From contig NZ_CP123620.1 of the NCBI RefSeq assembly GCF_029873215.1, forward strand, positions 3,906,001 through 3,970,000: 64,000 nucleotides of DNA, in the 5' to 3' direction. The stretch is from Nocardioides sp. BP30 (GTDB lineage Bacteria > Actinomycetota > Actinomycetes > Propionibacteriales > Nocardioidaceae). Numbering within the stretch: the stretch's first letter is position 1; the number at the start of each line of letters is the position of its first letter. Below the pieces are notes generated by a model. The model was not told where the DNA came from and did not search any database. It saw nothing but the letters and a program-made list of their open reading frames with translations. This document shows positions 34,188-42,998 of this stretch, piece by piece. The translations under genes were made by a program, and so were the position numbers.

Positions 34188-34550
34188 ATGTCGAAGATCC
34201 TCGTCGCCGACGACAGCAAGGTCATGCGCCAGATCGTGGTGCGCACCCTCCGCCAGGCGGGCTACTCCGGGCACGACGTCATCGAGGCCGAGAACGGCCG
34301 CGTGTGCCTGGAGAAGGCGCTGGCCGAGTCACCGGACCTCATCCTGTCGGACTGGAACATGCCGGAGATGAACGGCATCGACTGCCTCAGCGCCCTGCGC
34401 AGCGGCGGCAACCAGACGCCGTTCGGCTTCGTCACCTCCGAGGGCTCCGAGGAGATGCGCACCCGTGCCGCCTCGGCCGGGGCGCTGTTCCTGATCGCGA
34501 AGCCGTTCACCGCCGAGACCTTCCAGGAGCACCTGGGCGGCATCCTCTGA
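34188..34550 (+). CDS. CheY-like response regulator (second copy)
   Basis: The 120-residue receiver has KILVADDSKVMRQIVVRTL, phospho-acceptor Asp55 in LILSDWNMPEMNG and the Lys in FLIAKPFTAE. The length matches CheY. A ribosome binding site GAAGG precedes the ATG. It overlaps the next gene by one base (TGATG). Confidence 0.9.
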   Translation: MSKILVADDSKVMRQIVVRTLRQAGYSGHDVIEAENGRVCLEKALAESPDLILSDWNMPEMNGIDCLSALRSGGNQTPFGFVTSEGSEEMRTRAASAGALFLIAKPFTAETFQEHLGGIL

Positions 34551-35032
34551 TGCCCACCCACCTGCCCGTCCCCAAGCAGATCCGGGACCTGTTCGGTGAC
34601 CTGCTCGACCGTGAGATCACCCTCACGCCGTCCGCGCCGCAGGCTCCGGGCCCGAAGACGCCGACGACGATCGCCACCTACGTCGACGACTATCTGCGGA
34701 TCAGCGCGCTGATGATCTGCGACCTCGAGCTGTCGGCCTACGCCGGCGCCGCGCTCGGTCTCGTCCCGGTGGCCGGTGCGGAGACGGCGATCGAGGAGGG
34801 CGCGCTCAGCGAGGTGCTCAAGGAGAACCTCTACGAGGTGCTCAACATCGCCGCCTCGATGTTCAACGCTCCCGGCGCCGAGCACCTGCGGCTGCACGAG
34901 GTGCACGCCGCCGGTCAGCCGCTGCCGCCGCAGGTGTGGTCGATGGCGCTCACCCTCGGCCGACGCGAGGACTTCCACATCGACATCGCCGGGTACGGCG
35001 CCGGGCACGTCTCGGTGGTGCTCGTGGCCTGA
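34550..35032 (+). CDS. Chemotaxis-operon protein of unknown function
   Basis: The 160-residue product is soluble, with an amphipathic central region (EGALSEVLKENLYEVLNIAA) and a C-terminal beta-rich end (DFHIDIAGYGAGHVSVVLVA). I do not recognise a family. Its place after cheY and the CheX-like gene suggests a further phosphatase or adaptor of the CheC/CheX type, since the mid region has the same helix-then-beta order. That is only a suggestion. Confidence 0.6.
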   Translation: MPTHLPVPKQIRDLFGDLLDREITLTPSAPQAPGPKTPTTIATYVDDYLRISALMICDLELSAYAGAALGLVPVAGAETAIEEGALSEVLKENLYEVLNIAASMFNAPGAEHLRLHEVHAAGQPLPPQVWSMALTLGRREDFHIDIAGYGAGHVSVVLVA

Positions 35033-35053
35033 GCGCCCCTCACCCTGCCCGGG

Positions 35054-35105
35054 AACTGGCAGCGAAGCGCACCTCCGCCCTCGGGCGGGCGCTCCGCTGC
35101 CAGTT
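35054..35105 (+). terminator. Terminator after the cheR-cheY operon
   Basis: AACTGGCAGCG (35054-35064) and CGCTGCCAGTT (35095-35105) form an 11-bp perfect outer stem, with inner pairing (AGCGC/GCGCT and CCGCCC/GGGCGG). A short TTT follows. It separates the chemotaxis operon from the flgB promoter. Confidence 0.8.
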
Positions 35106-35166
35106 TCTGGCATTTCACCCACGGCGCACTCAGGTCCTCTGTGGGGCGGCCGAAGGACTAGGCGAG

Positions 35167-35193
35167 CAAGGACAGCTCAGCCCCCGCCGACGG
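35167..35193 (+). promoter_or_regulatory. Sigma-28 (FliA) type promoter of the flgB operon
   Basis: CAAG-N15-GCCGACGG matches the fliC promoter pattern with the same spacer. The -10 ends 43 nt before the flgB GTG. It would drive flgB-flgC-fliE-fliF-fliG-fliH-fliI. Confidence 0.65.
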
Positions 35194-35236
35194 ATCGGCA
35201 TCGTTTCCTGCAGTACTCCCCCGACTGGAGGCTCCA

Positions 35237-35602
35237 GTGTCCTTCGCCGTATCCGACGCTGTCAGCGAGGTGCTCCACACCGCGCTCAACGGCCTCACGA
35301 TGCGCCAGAACGTCACGGCCAACAACATCGCGAACATCGACACCCCTAACTTCCGGGCGTCGAGCATCGACTTCGAGACCTCGCTGCGTGAGGCCATCGA
35401 CTCCGGCCAGGTGACGGACAACGCGACGCCCTCGATCGACGTCACGACGACGCCGACCGACACGCCCGTGGGTGCCAACAACAACAACGTCGACCTCCGC
35501 AAGGAGGAGGTGGCGATGATCCAGACCCAGTACCAGTACCAGGTGCTCGGCCAGGCGATCAGCAACCACTACCAGCTCATGCAGAGCGCGGCGGTGATGT
35601 GA
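35237..35602 (+). CDS. flgB: Flagellar basal-body rod protein FlgB
   Basis: FlgB is a proximal rod subunit. The 121-residue product has the rod signature LTMRQNVTANNIANIDTPNF and the C-terminal helix IQTQYQYQVLGQAISNHYQL. The GTG start at 35237 has GGAGG 6-10 nt upstream. It is the first gene of the flgBC-fliEFGHI operon and is separated from flgC by a single base. Confidence 0.94.
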   Translation: MSFAVSDAVSEVLHTALNGLTMRQNVTANNIANIDTPNFRASSIDFETSLREAIDSGQVTDNATPSIDVTTTPTDTPVGANNNNVDLRKEEVAMIQTQYQYQVLGQAISNHYQLMQSAAVM

Positions 35603-35603
35603 C

Positions 35604-35999
35604 GTGAGCGGCGCCTTCAACCTCCTGCGGGTGGCCGACGAGTCGATGGGTGCGCACCAGACCTGGATGGACGCCGTCGGCAACAACATCGCCAACGTGA
35701 ACACCTACGAGCCGACCAGCGGCAACGCGTTCCAGGCGCAGTACCCGATCTTCCAGGCGGACCCTTCGGGCGGCGTCCGCATCGCCGGTGTCGCCGAGGG
35801 CGACCCGCAGGGCCGCGAGGTCTCGATGCCCGACAGCCCGCTCGCGGATGCCAACGGCTACGTGCGCGCCCCCGACATCGACATGTCCAGCGAGATGGGC
35901 CAGTTGATCATGGCCCAGCGCGGCTACGAGGCCTCGGTGCAGGTCACCAAGTCGGCCCAGGACATCTACACCGCTGCCCTCTCGATCGGACAGAAGTGA
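35604..35999 (+). CDS. flgC: Flagellar basal-body rod protein FlgC
   Basis: FlgC is a proximal rod subunit. The 131-residue product has [17 protein letters not shown] in the N-terminal rod motif and the family C-terminus [20 protein letters not shown] followed by [17 protein letters not shown]. It starts with GTG at 35604. Spacing in the operon is tight (1 nt before, 4 nt after). Confidence 0.94.
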   Translation: MSGAFNLLRVADESMGAHQTWMDAVGNNIANVNTYEPTSGNAFQAQYPIFQADPSGGVRIAGVAEGDPQGREVSMPDSPLADANGYVRAPDIDMSSEMGQLIMAQRGYEASVQVTKSAQDIYTAALSIGQK

Positions 36000-36003
36000 T
36001 CTC

Positions 36004-36411
36004 ATGACCGTCTCCGGAATCGAAGCGATCGGCGCTGCCCTGCCGGCGATGCCCGCCATGCCCACCACCGGCACGACCGACGCCGCGGGCATCACCGGCG
36101 GCCTCACCGGTACGGCGAGCAGCGCCGCGGCCGGCGCCGTCTCCGGCGCGACCGACACCACCGCCGCCACCGGCGCCCAGAGCGCCAACGGCGTCGAGTT
36201 CGGCAACCTGCTCTCCGACGGCATCGACCGTCTCCAGGGCCTGCAGAACACCAGCGACAACCTGTCGGTGCAGGCGGCGACCGGCGACTCGACCGCCATC
36301 CACGACTACACGATCGCAGCCGCCGAGGCCTCGACCGCGACCCAGCTCGCCGTCTCCCTGCGCAACACCGGCCTCCAGGCGTTCAACTCGATCATGAACA
36401 TGCAGCTCTGA
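36004..36411 (+). CDS. fliE: Flagellar hook-basal body complex protein FliE
   Basis: FliE links the MS ring to the rod. The 135-residue protein is Ala/Gly/Thr-rich in its first 55 residues, with the conserved part at the end: [20 protein letters not shown] and [20 protein letters not shown] followed by FNSIMNMQL. The last segment fits the FliE C-terminus. The long low-complexity N-terminal part is longer than in enteric FliE. Confidence 0.9.
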   Translation: MTVSGIEAIGAALPAMPAMPTTGTTDAAGITGGLTGTASSAAAGAVSGATDTTAATGAQSANGVEFGNLLSDGIDRLQGLQNTSDNLSVQAATGDSTAIHDYTIAAAEASTATQLAVSLRNTGLQAFNSIMNMQL

Positions 36412-36420
36412 GGCTGAGCC

Positions 36421-38028
36421 GTGAGAGAGAACCTGACCCAGCTCCTGACGCGCTACCGGCGCGCGTTCGGCGAGTTCAGCAACGGCCAGAAGGCCGTGGC
36501 GATCGTCGGCTCCGGCGCACTGCTGCTGGCCGCCTTCCTCGTGTTCCGGTGGGTGTCGGCCCCCACGTACGCGCCGCTGTACACCAACCTCCAGAGCTCG
36601 GACGCCTCCTCGGTGATCGACGAGCTGAACAAGGAGGGCGTCAAGTACAAGCTGGCCGCCAACGGCTCCACCATCGAGGTGCCGCAGAACGCCGTCTACT
36701 CCACCCGCATCTCGCTCTCGGGCAAGAACCTGCCGGCCGGCAACAGCGACGCCGACGGCTATGGCCTGCTCGACAGCCAGAGCCTGTCGACCAGCGACTT
36801 CCAGGAGCAGACCGACTTCAAGCGTGCGATGGAGGGTGAGCTCGACAAGACCCTCGAGGCGATGACCGGCATCCAGACAGCCGTCGTGCACCTGGCGATC
36901 CCGCAGAAGCAGGTCTTCTCCGACCAGCAGGACCCGACCACCGCCTCGGTGCTGCTGCAGCTGGAGACCGGGACGACGCTGAGCGCTCAGCAGGTCCAGG
37001 CGGTCGTGCACCTGGTCGCCTCCAGCATCGACGGCCTGGACCCGGGCGACGTCACCGTCACCGACCAGAACGGGAACGTGCTCAGTGCGCCGGCCAACGC
37101 CGATGGCACCAGCGCCGCCAGCACCCAGTCCCAGCAGACCGAGGACTTCGAGAACGACATCCAGTCCGAGGTCCAGCAGGTGCTCGACAAGGTCGTCGGC
37201 GTCGGCAACGCCACCGCCAACGTCACGGCGAACCTCAACTACGACCAGAAGACGACCGACACCCTGACCTACGGCAAGGCCACCACAGTGCCCTCGCTGT
37301 CGGACAGCAAGGCGACCGAGACCTACTCCGGTCCGGCCAGCGGCGCGAGCGCCGCCGCCTCCGGCGTGGTCGGCCCCGATGGCCAGATGGACTCGAGCAC
37401 GACGACCAGTGGTGGCAACTCGACGTACAAGAAGGAGTCCACCACCTCCGACAACGGCGTCGACCAGATCCGGCAGCACATCGTGACAGCGCCCGGGGCC
37501 GTGCAGAACATCCACGTCGGCGTCGTGATGGACTCAGCCGCCGTCGGCACCATCCCGCCGGCGCAGGTGCAGCAGCTGATCTCCAGCTCCATCGGCATCA
37601 ACGCCGCTCGGGGTGACACCATCGACGTCACCACGATGCCGTTCAACAAGACGGCCGCCGCGGCCGCCGCCAAGGAGCTGGCCGCCGCCCAGGCGGCCGC
37701 CGACCACGCGAAGCGGATGAAGCTGTACCGCGACCTCGGGATCGGCGCCGTCGTGGCGCTGATCATCCTGCTCGCCTGGCTCCGCTCCCGGCGCCGGGCC
37801 AAGGCCCGCGAGGACGCCACGTCGTACGTCGTCGAGCAGCTCCGGGCCGATGCCGAGGCGCGCGCCGCCGCGATCGAGGCCGTCTCCCACCCGGCCGTCG
37901 CCGCCCTGGAGGCTGCCGAGGAGACCGAGGCGGAGAACCTGCGCCAGGAGCTCAACCAGCTGGTGGACTCCCAGCCTGAGGACGTCGCCACGCTGCTGCG
38001 CGGCTGGCTTGTGGAGCGACCGCGATGA
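36421..38028 (+). CDS. fliF: Flagellar MS-ring protein FliF
   Basis: FliF forms the membrane-embedded MS ring. The 535-residue protein has a first membrane segment (AVAIVGSGALLLAAFLVFRW) at about residues 22-42, the periplasmic YscJ/FliF domains (APLYTNLQSSDASSVIDELN and AVYSTRISLSGKNLP) and a second membrane segment (LGIGAVVALIILLAWLRSRR). A C-terminal FliG-binding tail follows (LVDSQPEDVATLLRGWL). It overlaps fliG by 4 nt. Confidence 0.96.
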   Translation: MRENLTQLLTRYRRAFGEFSNGQKAVAIVGSGALLLAAFLVFRWVSAPTYAPLYTNLQSSDASSVIDELNKEGVKYKLAANGSTIEVPQNAVYSTRISLSGKNLPAGNSDADGYGLLDSQSLSTSDFQEQTDFKRAMEGELDKTLEAMTGIQTAVVHLAIPQKQVFSDQQDPTTASVLLQLETGTTLSAQQVQAVVHLVASSIDGLDPGDVTVTDQNGNVLSAPANADGTSAASTQSQQTEDFENDIQSEVQQVLDKVVGVGNATANVTANLNYDQKTTDTLTYGKATTVPSLSDSKATETYSGPASGASAAASGVVGPDGQMDSSTTTSGGNSTYKKESTTSDNGVDQIRQHIVTAPGAVQNIHVGVVMDSAAVGTIPPAQVQQLISSSIGINAARGDTIDVTTMPFNKTAAAAAAKELAAAQAAADHAKRMKLYRDLGIGAVVALIILLAWLRSRRRAKAREDATSYVVEQLRADAEARAAAIEAVSHPAVAALEAAEETEAENLRQELNQLVDSQPEDVATLLRGWLVERPR

Positions 38029-39053
38029 CACTGATGCCCACCCCGAGCGCACTCGGGCAGATCGGCGTGCGCAAGGCGGCGATCGTGCTGATCCAGCTCG
38101 GCAAGGAGCGCGCCGCGCAGGTGATGGAACACCTCACCGACGGCGAGGTGGAGATGATCTCGGCCGAGATCGCACGGCTCGACCGGATCTCCTCCTCCGA
38201 GACCGAGTCGGTGCTCACCGAGTTCCGCGACCTGGCCACCGCTCACGCGCACATCAGCCAGGGCGGCTTCGCCTTCGCCGAGTCGCTGCTGGAGAAGTCG
38301 CTGGGGGCCGAGCGGGCCAAGGAGATCATGGAGCGGCTGCATGCGGCCGCCGTCCAGATGCCCTTCCAGTTCCTGCACCGCGCCGACCCCGCACAGCTGC
38401 GCGGGTTCATCGCGGACGAGCACCCGCAGGTGATCGCCCTGGTACTCGCGCACATGACGCCCGACAAGGCCTCGCTGCTGCTCTCCGGGCTCCCGTCCTA
38501 CCAGCAGGCGATCGTCGCCCACCGGATCGCGGTGATGGACCGCACCAACCCGGACATCATCCGCACGGTCGAGTCGATCCTGGAGCGCAAGCTCTCCTCG
38601 ATGCTGCAGCCGGCCGAGATGTCGCGCGTCGGCGGCGTGGACTCGCTGGTCAACGTGATCAACCGCTCCGACCGTCCGACCGAGCGCCAGATCGTGGAGG
38701 GCCTCGAGGGGCTCGATCCCGAGCTGGCCGACGAGGTCAAGAGCCGGATGTTCATGTTCGAGGACATCATCGGCCTCGACGACCGCTCGGTGCAGCAGGT
38801 GCTGCGCCAGGTCGATGCCGGCGACCTCGCGCTGGCCCTCAAGGGCGTCTCCGAGGCCGTGCGCAACAAGATCACCTCGAACCTGTCCGAGCGGGCGGCG
38901 GAGAACCTCATCGAGGAGGTCGAGCTGCTCGGTGCCGTGCGCCTGGCCCAGGTCGAGGAGGCCCAGCAGTCGGTCATCCGCACGATCCGCCAGCTGGAGG
39001 AGCAGGGCCAGATCATGGTCCGGCGCGGGAACGAAGATGAGTTCGTCGTCTGA
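38025..39053 (+). CDS. fliG: Flagellar motor switch protein FliG
   Basis: FliG is the torque-transmitting component of the C-ring. The 342-residue product has the N-terminal domain (IGVRKAAIVLIQLGKERAAQ), the middle domain with EHPQVIALVLAHMTPDKASL, and the C-terminal charged helix region including DDRSVQQVLRQVDAGDLALA. Its length matches the family. It overlaps fliF by 4 nt and fliH by 17 nt. Confidence 0.96.
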   Translation: MTLMPTPSALGQIGVRKAAIVLIQLGKERAAQVMEHLTDGEVEMISAEIARLDRISSSETESVLTEFRDLATAHAHISQGGFAFAESLLEKSLGAERAKEIMERLHAAAVQMPFQFLHRADPAQLRGFIADEHPQVIALVLAHMTPDKASLLLSGLPSYQQAIVAHRIAVMDRTNPDIIRTVESILERKLSSMLQPAEMSRVGGVDSLVNVINRSDRPTERQIVEGLEGLDPELADEVKSRMFMFEDIIGLDDRSVQQVLRQVDAGDLALALKGVSEAVRNKITSNLSERAAENLIEEVELLGAVRLAQVEEAQQSVIRTIRQLEEQGQIMVRRGNEDEFVV

Positions 39054-39780
39054 GGCGGCCGGCCCCCTGCGCCAGCTCGCGCACGCCGGCCCCGCCCTCG
39101 GGGCGACCCACCAGGGGGCCGTGCTCCCCCGCCACGAGGTGGGCGAGCTCGACCCGCTGCCGACGCCGGAGCTGCGCTCGGGAGCGTGGACCAGCCACGG
39201 CGATCACGTGACCGAGTCCCTGCTGGGCCAGGTCGCGGCCGAGGTGCGGTCGACCGCGCAGGCCCAGGGCTACTCGGTGGGATGGTCGCAGGGCAGCCGT
39301 GCCGCCCAGGCCGCCGTGGCCGAGGAGGCAGCGGCGGTCGCCCGCGAGGTGGCGGCCCGCAACGCCGAGGCCGAGCAGCGCCGGGCCGAGGAGCACGCCG
39401 CCGCGATCGCGGCGCTGGGCAAGGCCGCCGACGACGTACGCGACCTGCTGGTGGCGCTCTCGGCGCGGGTCGAGGAGCAGGCGACGACCCTGGCCTGGGA
39501 GCTCACCTCGACGCTGGTCGAGCGTGAGCTCGCCGTGGCCGACGACGCCGACGTGGTCCGCCGCGTGCTCCAGGTGCTGCCCGAGACCGGCGTGGCCACG
39601 GTGCGGCTGCATCCGGCCACCGCCGACGCCGACGCGGTGGCCGCCCTGCGCGGCACCGGCCTGAGCGTGATCCCCGATCCGTCGCTCGGCCGGGCCGACG
39701 CGCTGGTCGAGTGCGACGGCTCCGTCGCCGACCTGCGCATCGCCGAGGCGATCGAACGGGTCCGCCGGGTGCTGGCGTGA
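39037..39780 (+). CDS. fliH: Flagellar export apparatus stator protein FliH
   Basis: FliH regulates the FliI ATPase. The 247-residue product has a variable N-terminus, an Ala/Glu-rich coiled coil (residues about 75-140, AAVAREVAARNAEAEQRRAE) and a C-terminal domain with LVERELAVADDADVVRRVLQ and ECDGSVADLRIAEAIERVRR. The ATG at 39037 lies within fliG. It overlaps fliI by 4 nt. Sequence conservation is low in this family, so context carries part of the call. Confidence 0.85.
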   Translation: MSSSSEAAGPLRQLAHAGPALGATHQGAVLPRHEVGELDPLPTPELRSGAWTSHGDHVTESLLGQVAAEVRSTAQAQGYSVGWSQGSRAAQAAVAEEAAAVAREVAARNAEAEQRRAEEHAAAIAALGKAADDVRDLLVALSARVEEQATTLAWELTSTLVERELAVADDADVVRRVLQVLPETGVATVRLHPATADADAVAALRGTGLSVIPDPSLGRADALVECDGSVADLRIAEAIERVRRVLA

Positions 39781-41138
39781 CGGCTCTCTCCCCCGAGCTG
39801 CGCGAGCGGGCCCTGGCGGCCGCCGGGCACCGAACGCTCGGCACCGTGGTCGAGCTCGCCGGCCTGCACCTGATCGTGACCGGGTTGCCCGTGGCGGTCG
39901 GCGACCTGGTCGAGGTGCACCGCTCACCGGACCGGCCGAGAACTGTGGCCGGTGGGTCGCCCACCGTCCCGTCCGCGGCGCGGCACCTGCTCGCCGAGGT
40001 CGTCGCGCTGCGCACCGACGGCGCCGTCTGCCTGCCCCTGGGCACCCTGCACGGCGTCCGGATCGGCGATCACGTCCGGCACACCGGTGGGCCGCTGAGG
40101 GTGCTCGTCGGCGAGGCCCTGCGCGGGCGGGTGCTCGACGGCCTCGGCCGGCCGATCGACGGCGGCCCGCCGCTGGAGGCTCTCGGGCTGGAGTCGGTGA
40201 GCGTGGACGCCGAGACCCCCAACGCCCTGCAGCGGCCGCTGATCACCGAGGCGCTGGGTCTCGGCGTCAGGGCCCTGGACGCGCTCGTGCCCTGCGGACG
40301 CGGCCAGCGCATCGGCATCATGGCCGGCTCCGGCGTCGGCAAGTCCTCGCTGCTCTCGATGATCGCCCGCGGCACCGAGGCGGAGGTGTCGGTGATCGCG
40401 CTGGTCGGCGAGCGCGGCCGCGAGCTGCGCGAGTTCCTGGAGAACGACCTCGGCCCGGAGGGCCTGGCGCGCTCGGTCGTCGTGGTCGCCACCTCGGACG
40501 CACCGGCGGTGGAGCGGTTGCGCTCGGCGTTCGTCGCCACCCGCATCGCGGAGTGGTTCCGCGACGCCGGCAAGCACGTCGTGCTGATGATGGACTCGCT
40601 GACCCGTGTGGCGATGGCGCAGCGCGAGATCGGCCTCTCCGCAGGCGAGCCGCCGGCGACGCGCGGCTATCCGCCGTCGGTCTTCGGCCTGATGCCCCGC
40701 CTGCTGGAGCGGGCCGGCACCTCGCCGTCGGGCTCGATCACGGGGCTCTACACCGTGCTCGTCGAGGGCGACGACCTGCAGGACCCGATCGGCGACACGG
40801 CGCGCTCGATCCTGGACGGGCACGTGGTGCTCTCCCGCGAGCTGGCCACCTCGGGCCACTTCCCCTCGATCGACGTGCTGGAGTCGATCTCCCGACTGAC
40901 CTCCGCCGTCTGCACGCCCGAGCAGCAGCAGGACGCGAGGTCGGCACGCCGGATGCTCGCGGCGTACCGCGGCGTGAAGGAGCTCGTGGAGATCGGCGCC
41001 TACGTGACCGGCTCGGACCCGGTGGCCGACGCCGCCATCGCCCGGATGGTGCACATCGAGCGCTTCCTGCAGCAGCGGATGGACGAGGTGTCGCCCACCG
41101 AGCGGACGTGGGCGGAGCTGGCCTCGATCGCCCGGTGA
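39777..41138 (+). CDS. fliI: Flagellum-specific ATP synthase FliI
   Basis: FliI is the ATPase of the flagellar type III export system. The 453-residue protein has Walker A (GIMAGSGVGKSSLLSMIARG), Walker B (HVVLMMDSLTRVAMAQREIG) and the FliI/YscN signature PPATRGYPPSVFGLMPRLLE. The GTG start at 39777 overlaps the fliH stop. It is the last flagellar gene before the catabolic block; fliJ, its normal neighbour, lies about 22 kb further on at 63115. Confidence 0.97.
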   Translation: MTALSPELRERALAAAGHRTLGTVVELAGLHLIVTGLPVAVGDLVEVHRSPDRPRTVAGGSPTVPSAARHLLAEVVALRTDGAVCLPLGTLHGVRIGDHVRHTGGPLRVLVGEALRGRVLDGLGRPIDGGPPLEALGLESVSVDAETPNALQRPLITEALGLGVRALDALVPCGRGQRIGIMAGSGVGKSSLLSMIARGTEAEVSVIALVGERGRELREFLENDLGPEGLARSVVVVATSDAPAVERLRSAFVATRIAEWFRDAGKHVVLMMDSLTRVAMAQREIGLSAGEPPATRGYPPSVFGLMPRLLERAGTSPSGSITGLYTVLVEGDDLQDPIGDTARSILDGHVVLSRELATSGHFPSIDVLESISRLTSAVCTPEQQQDARSARRMLAAYRGVKELVEIGAYVTGSDPVADAAIARMVHIERFLQQRMDEVSPTERTWAELASIAR

Positions 41139-41167
41139 GGTACGCCGGAGGTTTCTCGTCGCGACCT

Positions 41168-41187
41168 CTCGTTTGGATCCAAATGAA
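41168..41187. promoter_or_regulatory. Palindromic operator O1
   Basis: This site matches the consensus ATCGTTTGGATCCAAACGAT at 17 of 20 positions, with a perfect TTTGGATCCAAA core at 41172-41183. It lies upstream of the glutamine amidotransferase gene, just before a TAGCAT box (41192-41197), so a bound repressor would cover the -35 region. Confidence 0.7.
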
Positions 41188-41204
41188 CGGCTAGCATGAC
41201 GCCC

Positions 41205-41909
41205 ATGCGCGCCCTCGTCGTTGCCCACGACCACGTCTCCCCCGTCGGCCCGATCGGCGACCAGCTCGAGCGCCGGGGCTACCGGCTCGAGCACTTCGTC
41301 GTCGTCGGTGCGGAGCAGTACGCGACCCCGGCCGTCACGACCGCCTTCCCGGACTTCGCGTCGTACGACGCCGTCGTCGTGCTCGGCGCTCCCTGGTCGG
41401 TCTACGACGACGCGACGATCGGCACCTGGGTGCACGACGAGATCAAGCAGGTGCAGGCGGCCGACGCCGCCGGCGTACCCGTGCTGGGGATCTGCTTCGG
41501 TGGCCAGCTGCTCGCCCAGGCCCACGGCGGGTCGGTGCAGCGGGCCCAGCGGCCCGAGATCGGCTGGGCCGACGTGGCCAGCACCGACGAGGAGCTGGTG
41601 GCGTCCGGGCCCTGGTTCCAGTGGCACTTCGACCGCTGGACGACGCCGCCGGAGGCCCGGCCGGTCGCGAGCAACGCCGCCGCGCCGCAGTCGTTCGTGC
41701 TGCGGCGCAACCTGGCGGTGCAGTTCCATCCGGAGCTGACACCCTCCTCGCTGGCAGGCTGGCTCGACAACGGCGGCGACGCGGGTGCGCGCGCGGCAGG
41801 CTTCGATCCCGAGCGCCTCGTGCAGGAGACGGAGCTGCTGGCCGCGCGCAACGAGCAGCGAGCCGCCGCGCTGGTCGACGCGTTCCTCGACCGGGTCGCC
41901 ACCGCCTGA
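41205..41909 (+). CDS. Class I glutamine amidotransferase-like protein
   Basis: The 234-residue protein has the GATase catalytic motif VLGICFGGQLLAQAHGG (nucleophile Cys) and the His-Glu pair in VQFHPELTPSSL. It is a stand-alone class I GATase of the GuaA-like group. Partners of glutamine-synthetase-like amine ligases (AtdA2/TdnT type) belong to this group, which fits the ligase gene at 47883. I chose the ATG at 41205, since a TAGCAT box ends 7 nt upstream (leaderless). The ATG at 41196 is an alternative. Operator O1 lies in its promoter. Confidence 0.8.
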   Translation: MRALVVAHDHVSPVGPIGDQLERRGYRLEHFVVVGAEQYATPAVTTAFPDFASYDAVVVLGAPWSVYDDATIGTWVHDEIKQVQAADAAGVPVLGICFGGQLLAQAHGGSVQRAQRPEIGWADVASTDEELVASGPWFQWHFDRWTTPPEARPVASNAAAPQSFVLRRNLAVQFHPELTPSSLAGWLDNGGDAGARAAGFDPERLVQETELLAARNEQRAAALVDAFLDRVATA

Positions 41910-41940
41910 CCAGCTCTGGACCTGGGCCGGTTTTCGGCAT

Positions 41941-41960
41941 ATCGTTCGGATACAAACGAT
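41941..41960. promoter_or_regulatory. Palindromic operator O2
   Basis: ATCGTTCGGATACAAACGAT matches the consensus at 18 of 20 positions. It lies 18 nt upstream of the reductase start at 41979 and 31 nt after the previous stop. Confidence 0.75.
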
Positions 41961-41978
41961 TTGTGTTGGAGGCATCAC

Positions 41979-42950
41979 ATGAGTCAGGCACTCGCCGAAT
42001 CCCCCACCCCGACCGAGGTGGACATCGACGCTGTCGTCCTCGCCGCCGAGCCGGCGGCTGACGGCGTCGTCCTGCTCACCCTCGGGGCGCGCGACGGCTC
42101 GGACCTCCCTGCGTGGGCCCCCGGGGCGCACATCGACCTCCTCCTCGGGGACGACCTGGTCCGGCAGTACTCCCTGTGCGGGGACCCGGCCGACCTGAGC
42201 ACCTACCAGGTCGGCGTGCTGCTCGCTCCCGACAGCCGGGGCGGCTCCCTCGCCGTCCACGCGCTCGACGTCGGCCACGAGGTGGCCATCCGGGGACCGC
42301 GCAACCACTTCGCACTCAAGCCCAGCACCCGCTACGTCTTCCTGGCCGGCGGCATCGGGATCACCCCGATCATCCCGATGATCGCGCAGGCCGAGGCGCG
42401 CGGCGCCGACTGGACGCTGCACTACGGCGGCCGCACGGCCTCCTCGATGGCCTTCACCGATCTGCTGGCGGCGTACGGCGATCGCGTCCACCTGGTGCCG
42501 CAGGACGAGCAGGGCCTGCTGGACCTGCCGCACATCCTCAGCACCCCTGCCGCCGGGACCCTGGTCTACTGCTGCGGACCCGAGCCGCTGCTCGAGGCGG
42601 TGGAGGCGCAGTGCGAGCGCTGGCCCGTCGGTGCGCTGCACCTCGAGCGCTTCGACGCCCTGGACATCGACACCTCCGGCGACACGGCCTTCGAGCTCGT
42701 GCTCGAGCGCTCCGGCAAGACCCTGACCGTCGGCGCTGACCAGACCGTGCTCGAGGTGATGCGCGAGGCAGGCCTGCACGTGCTGAGCTCGTGCCAGGAG
42801 GGCACCTGCGGCACCTGCGAGCAGATGGTCGTCGAGGGTGAGGTCGACCACCGCGACAGCGTGCTGGACGCCGAGGAGAAGGCTGCCAACGACTGCATGA
42901 TGGTGTGCGTCTCCCGGTGCAAGGGCCCCCGCCTGGTGCTCGACGCCTGA
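41979..42950 (+). CDS. Phthalate-dioxygenase-reductase type oxidoreductase (FMN/NAD/2Fe-2S)
   Basis: The 323-residue protein has an N-terminal flavin-binding barrel (VRQYSLCGDPAD), an NAD-binding part (YVFLAGGIGITPIIPMIAQA and LVYCCGPEPLLEAV) and a C-terminal plant-type [2Fe-2S] ferredoxin domain with SSCQEGTCGTCEQMVVEGEV and a final Cys in MVCVSRC. This VanB-like order passes electrons from NAD(P)H to a monooxygenase or dioxygenase. The P450 at 46563, in the same operator regulon, is the likely partner. The ribosome binding site GGAGG precedes the ATG at 41979. Confidence 0.9.
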   Translation: MSQALAESPTPTEVDIDAVVLAAEPAADGVVLLTLGARDGSDLPAWAPGAHIDLLLGDDLVRQYSLCGDPADLSTYQVGVLLAPDSRGGSLAVHALDVGHEVAIRGPRNHFALKPSTRYVFLAGGIGITPIIPMIAQAEARGADWTLHYGGRTASSMAFTDLLAAYGDRVHLVPQDEQGLLDLPHILSTPAAGTLVYCCGPEPLLEAVEAQCERWPVGALHLERFDALDIDTSGDTAFELVLERSGKTLTVGADQTVLEVMREAGLHVLSSCQEGTCGTCEQMVVEGEVDHRDSVLDAEEKAANDCMMVCVSRCKGPRLVLDA

Positions 42951-42998
42951 TCCGCCGCCGCCGCGCACGCGCTCGACGGGTGGGTCGTCACCTCACGG

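Noticed and set aside
39924..42968. Long open frame of 1014 codons on the minus strand
   Set aside because: It lies opposite fliI, the GATase and the reductase gene, which have clear family motifs. Long antisense frames are expected in GC-rich DNA, and its translation is low-complexity without domains.
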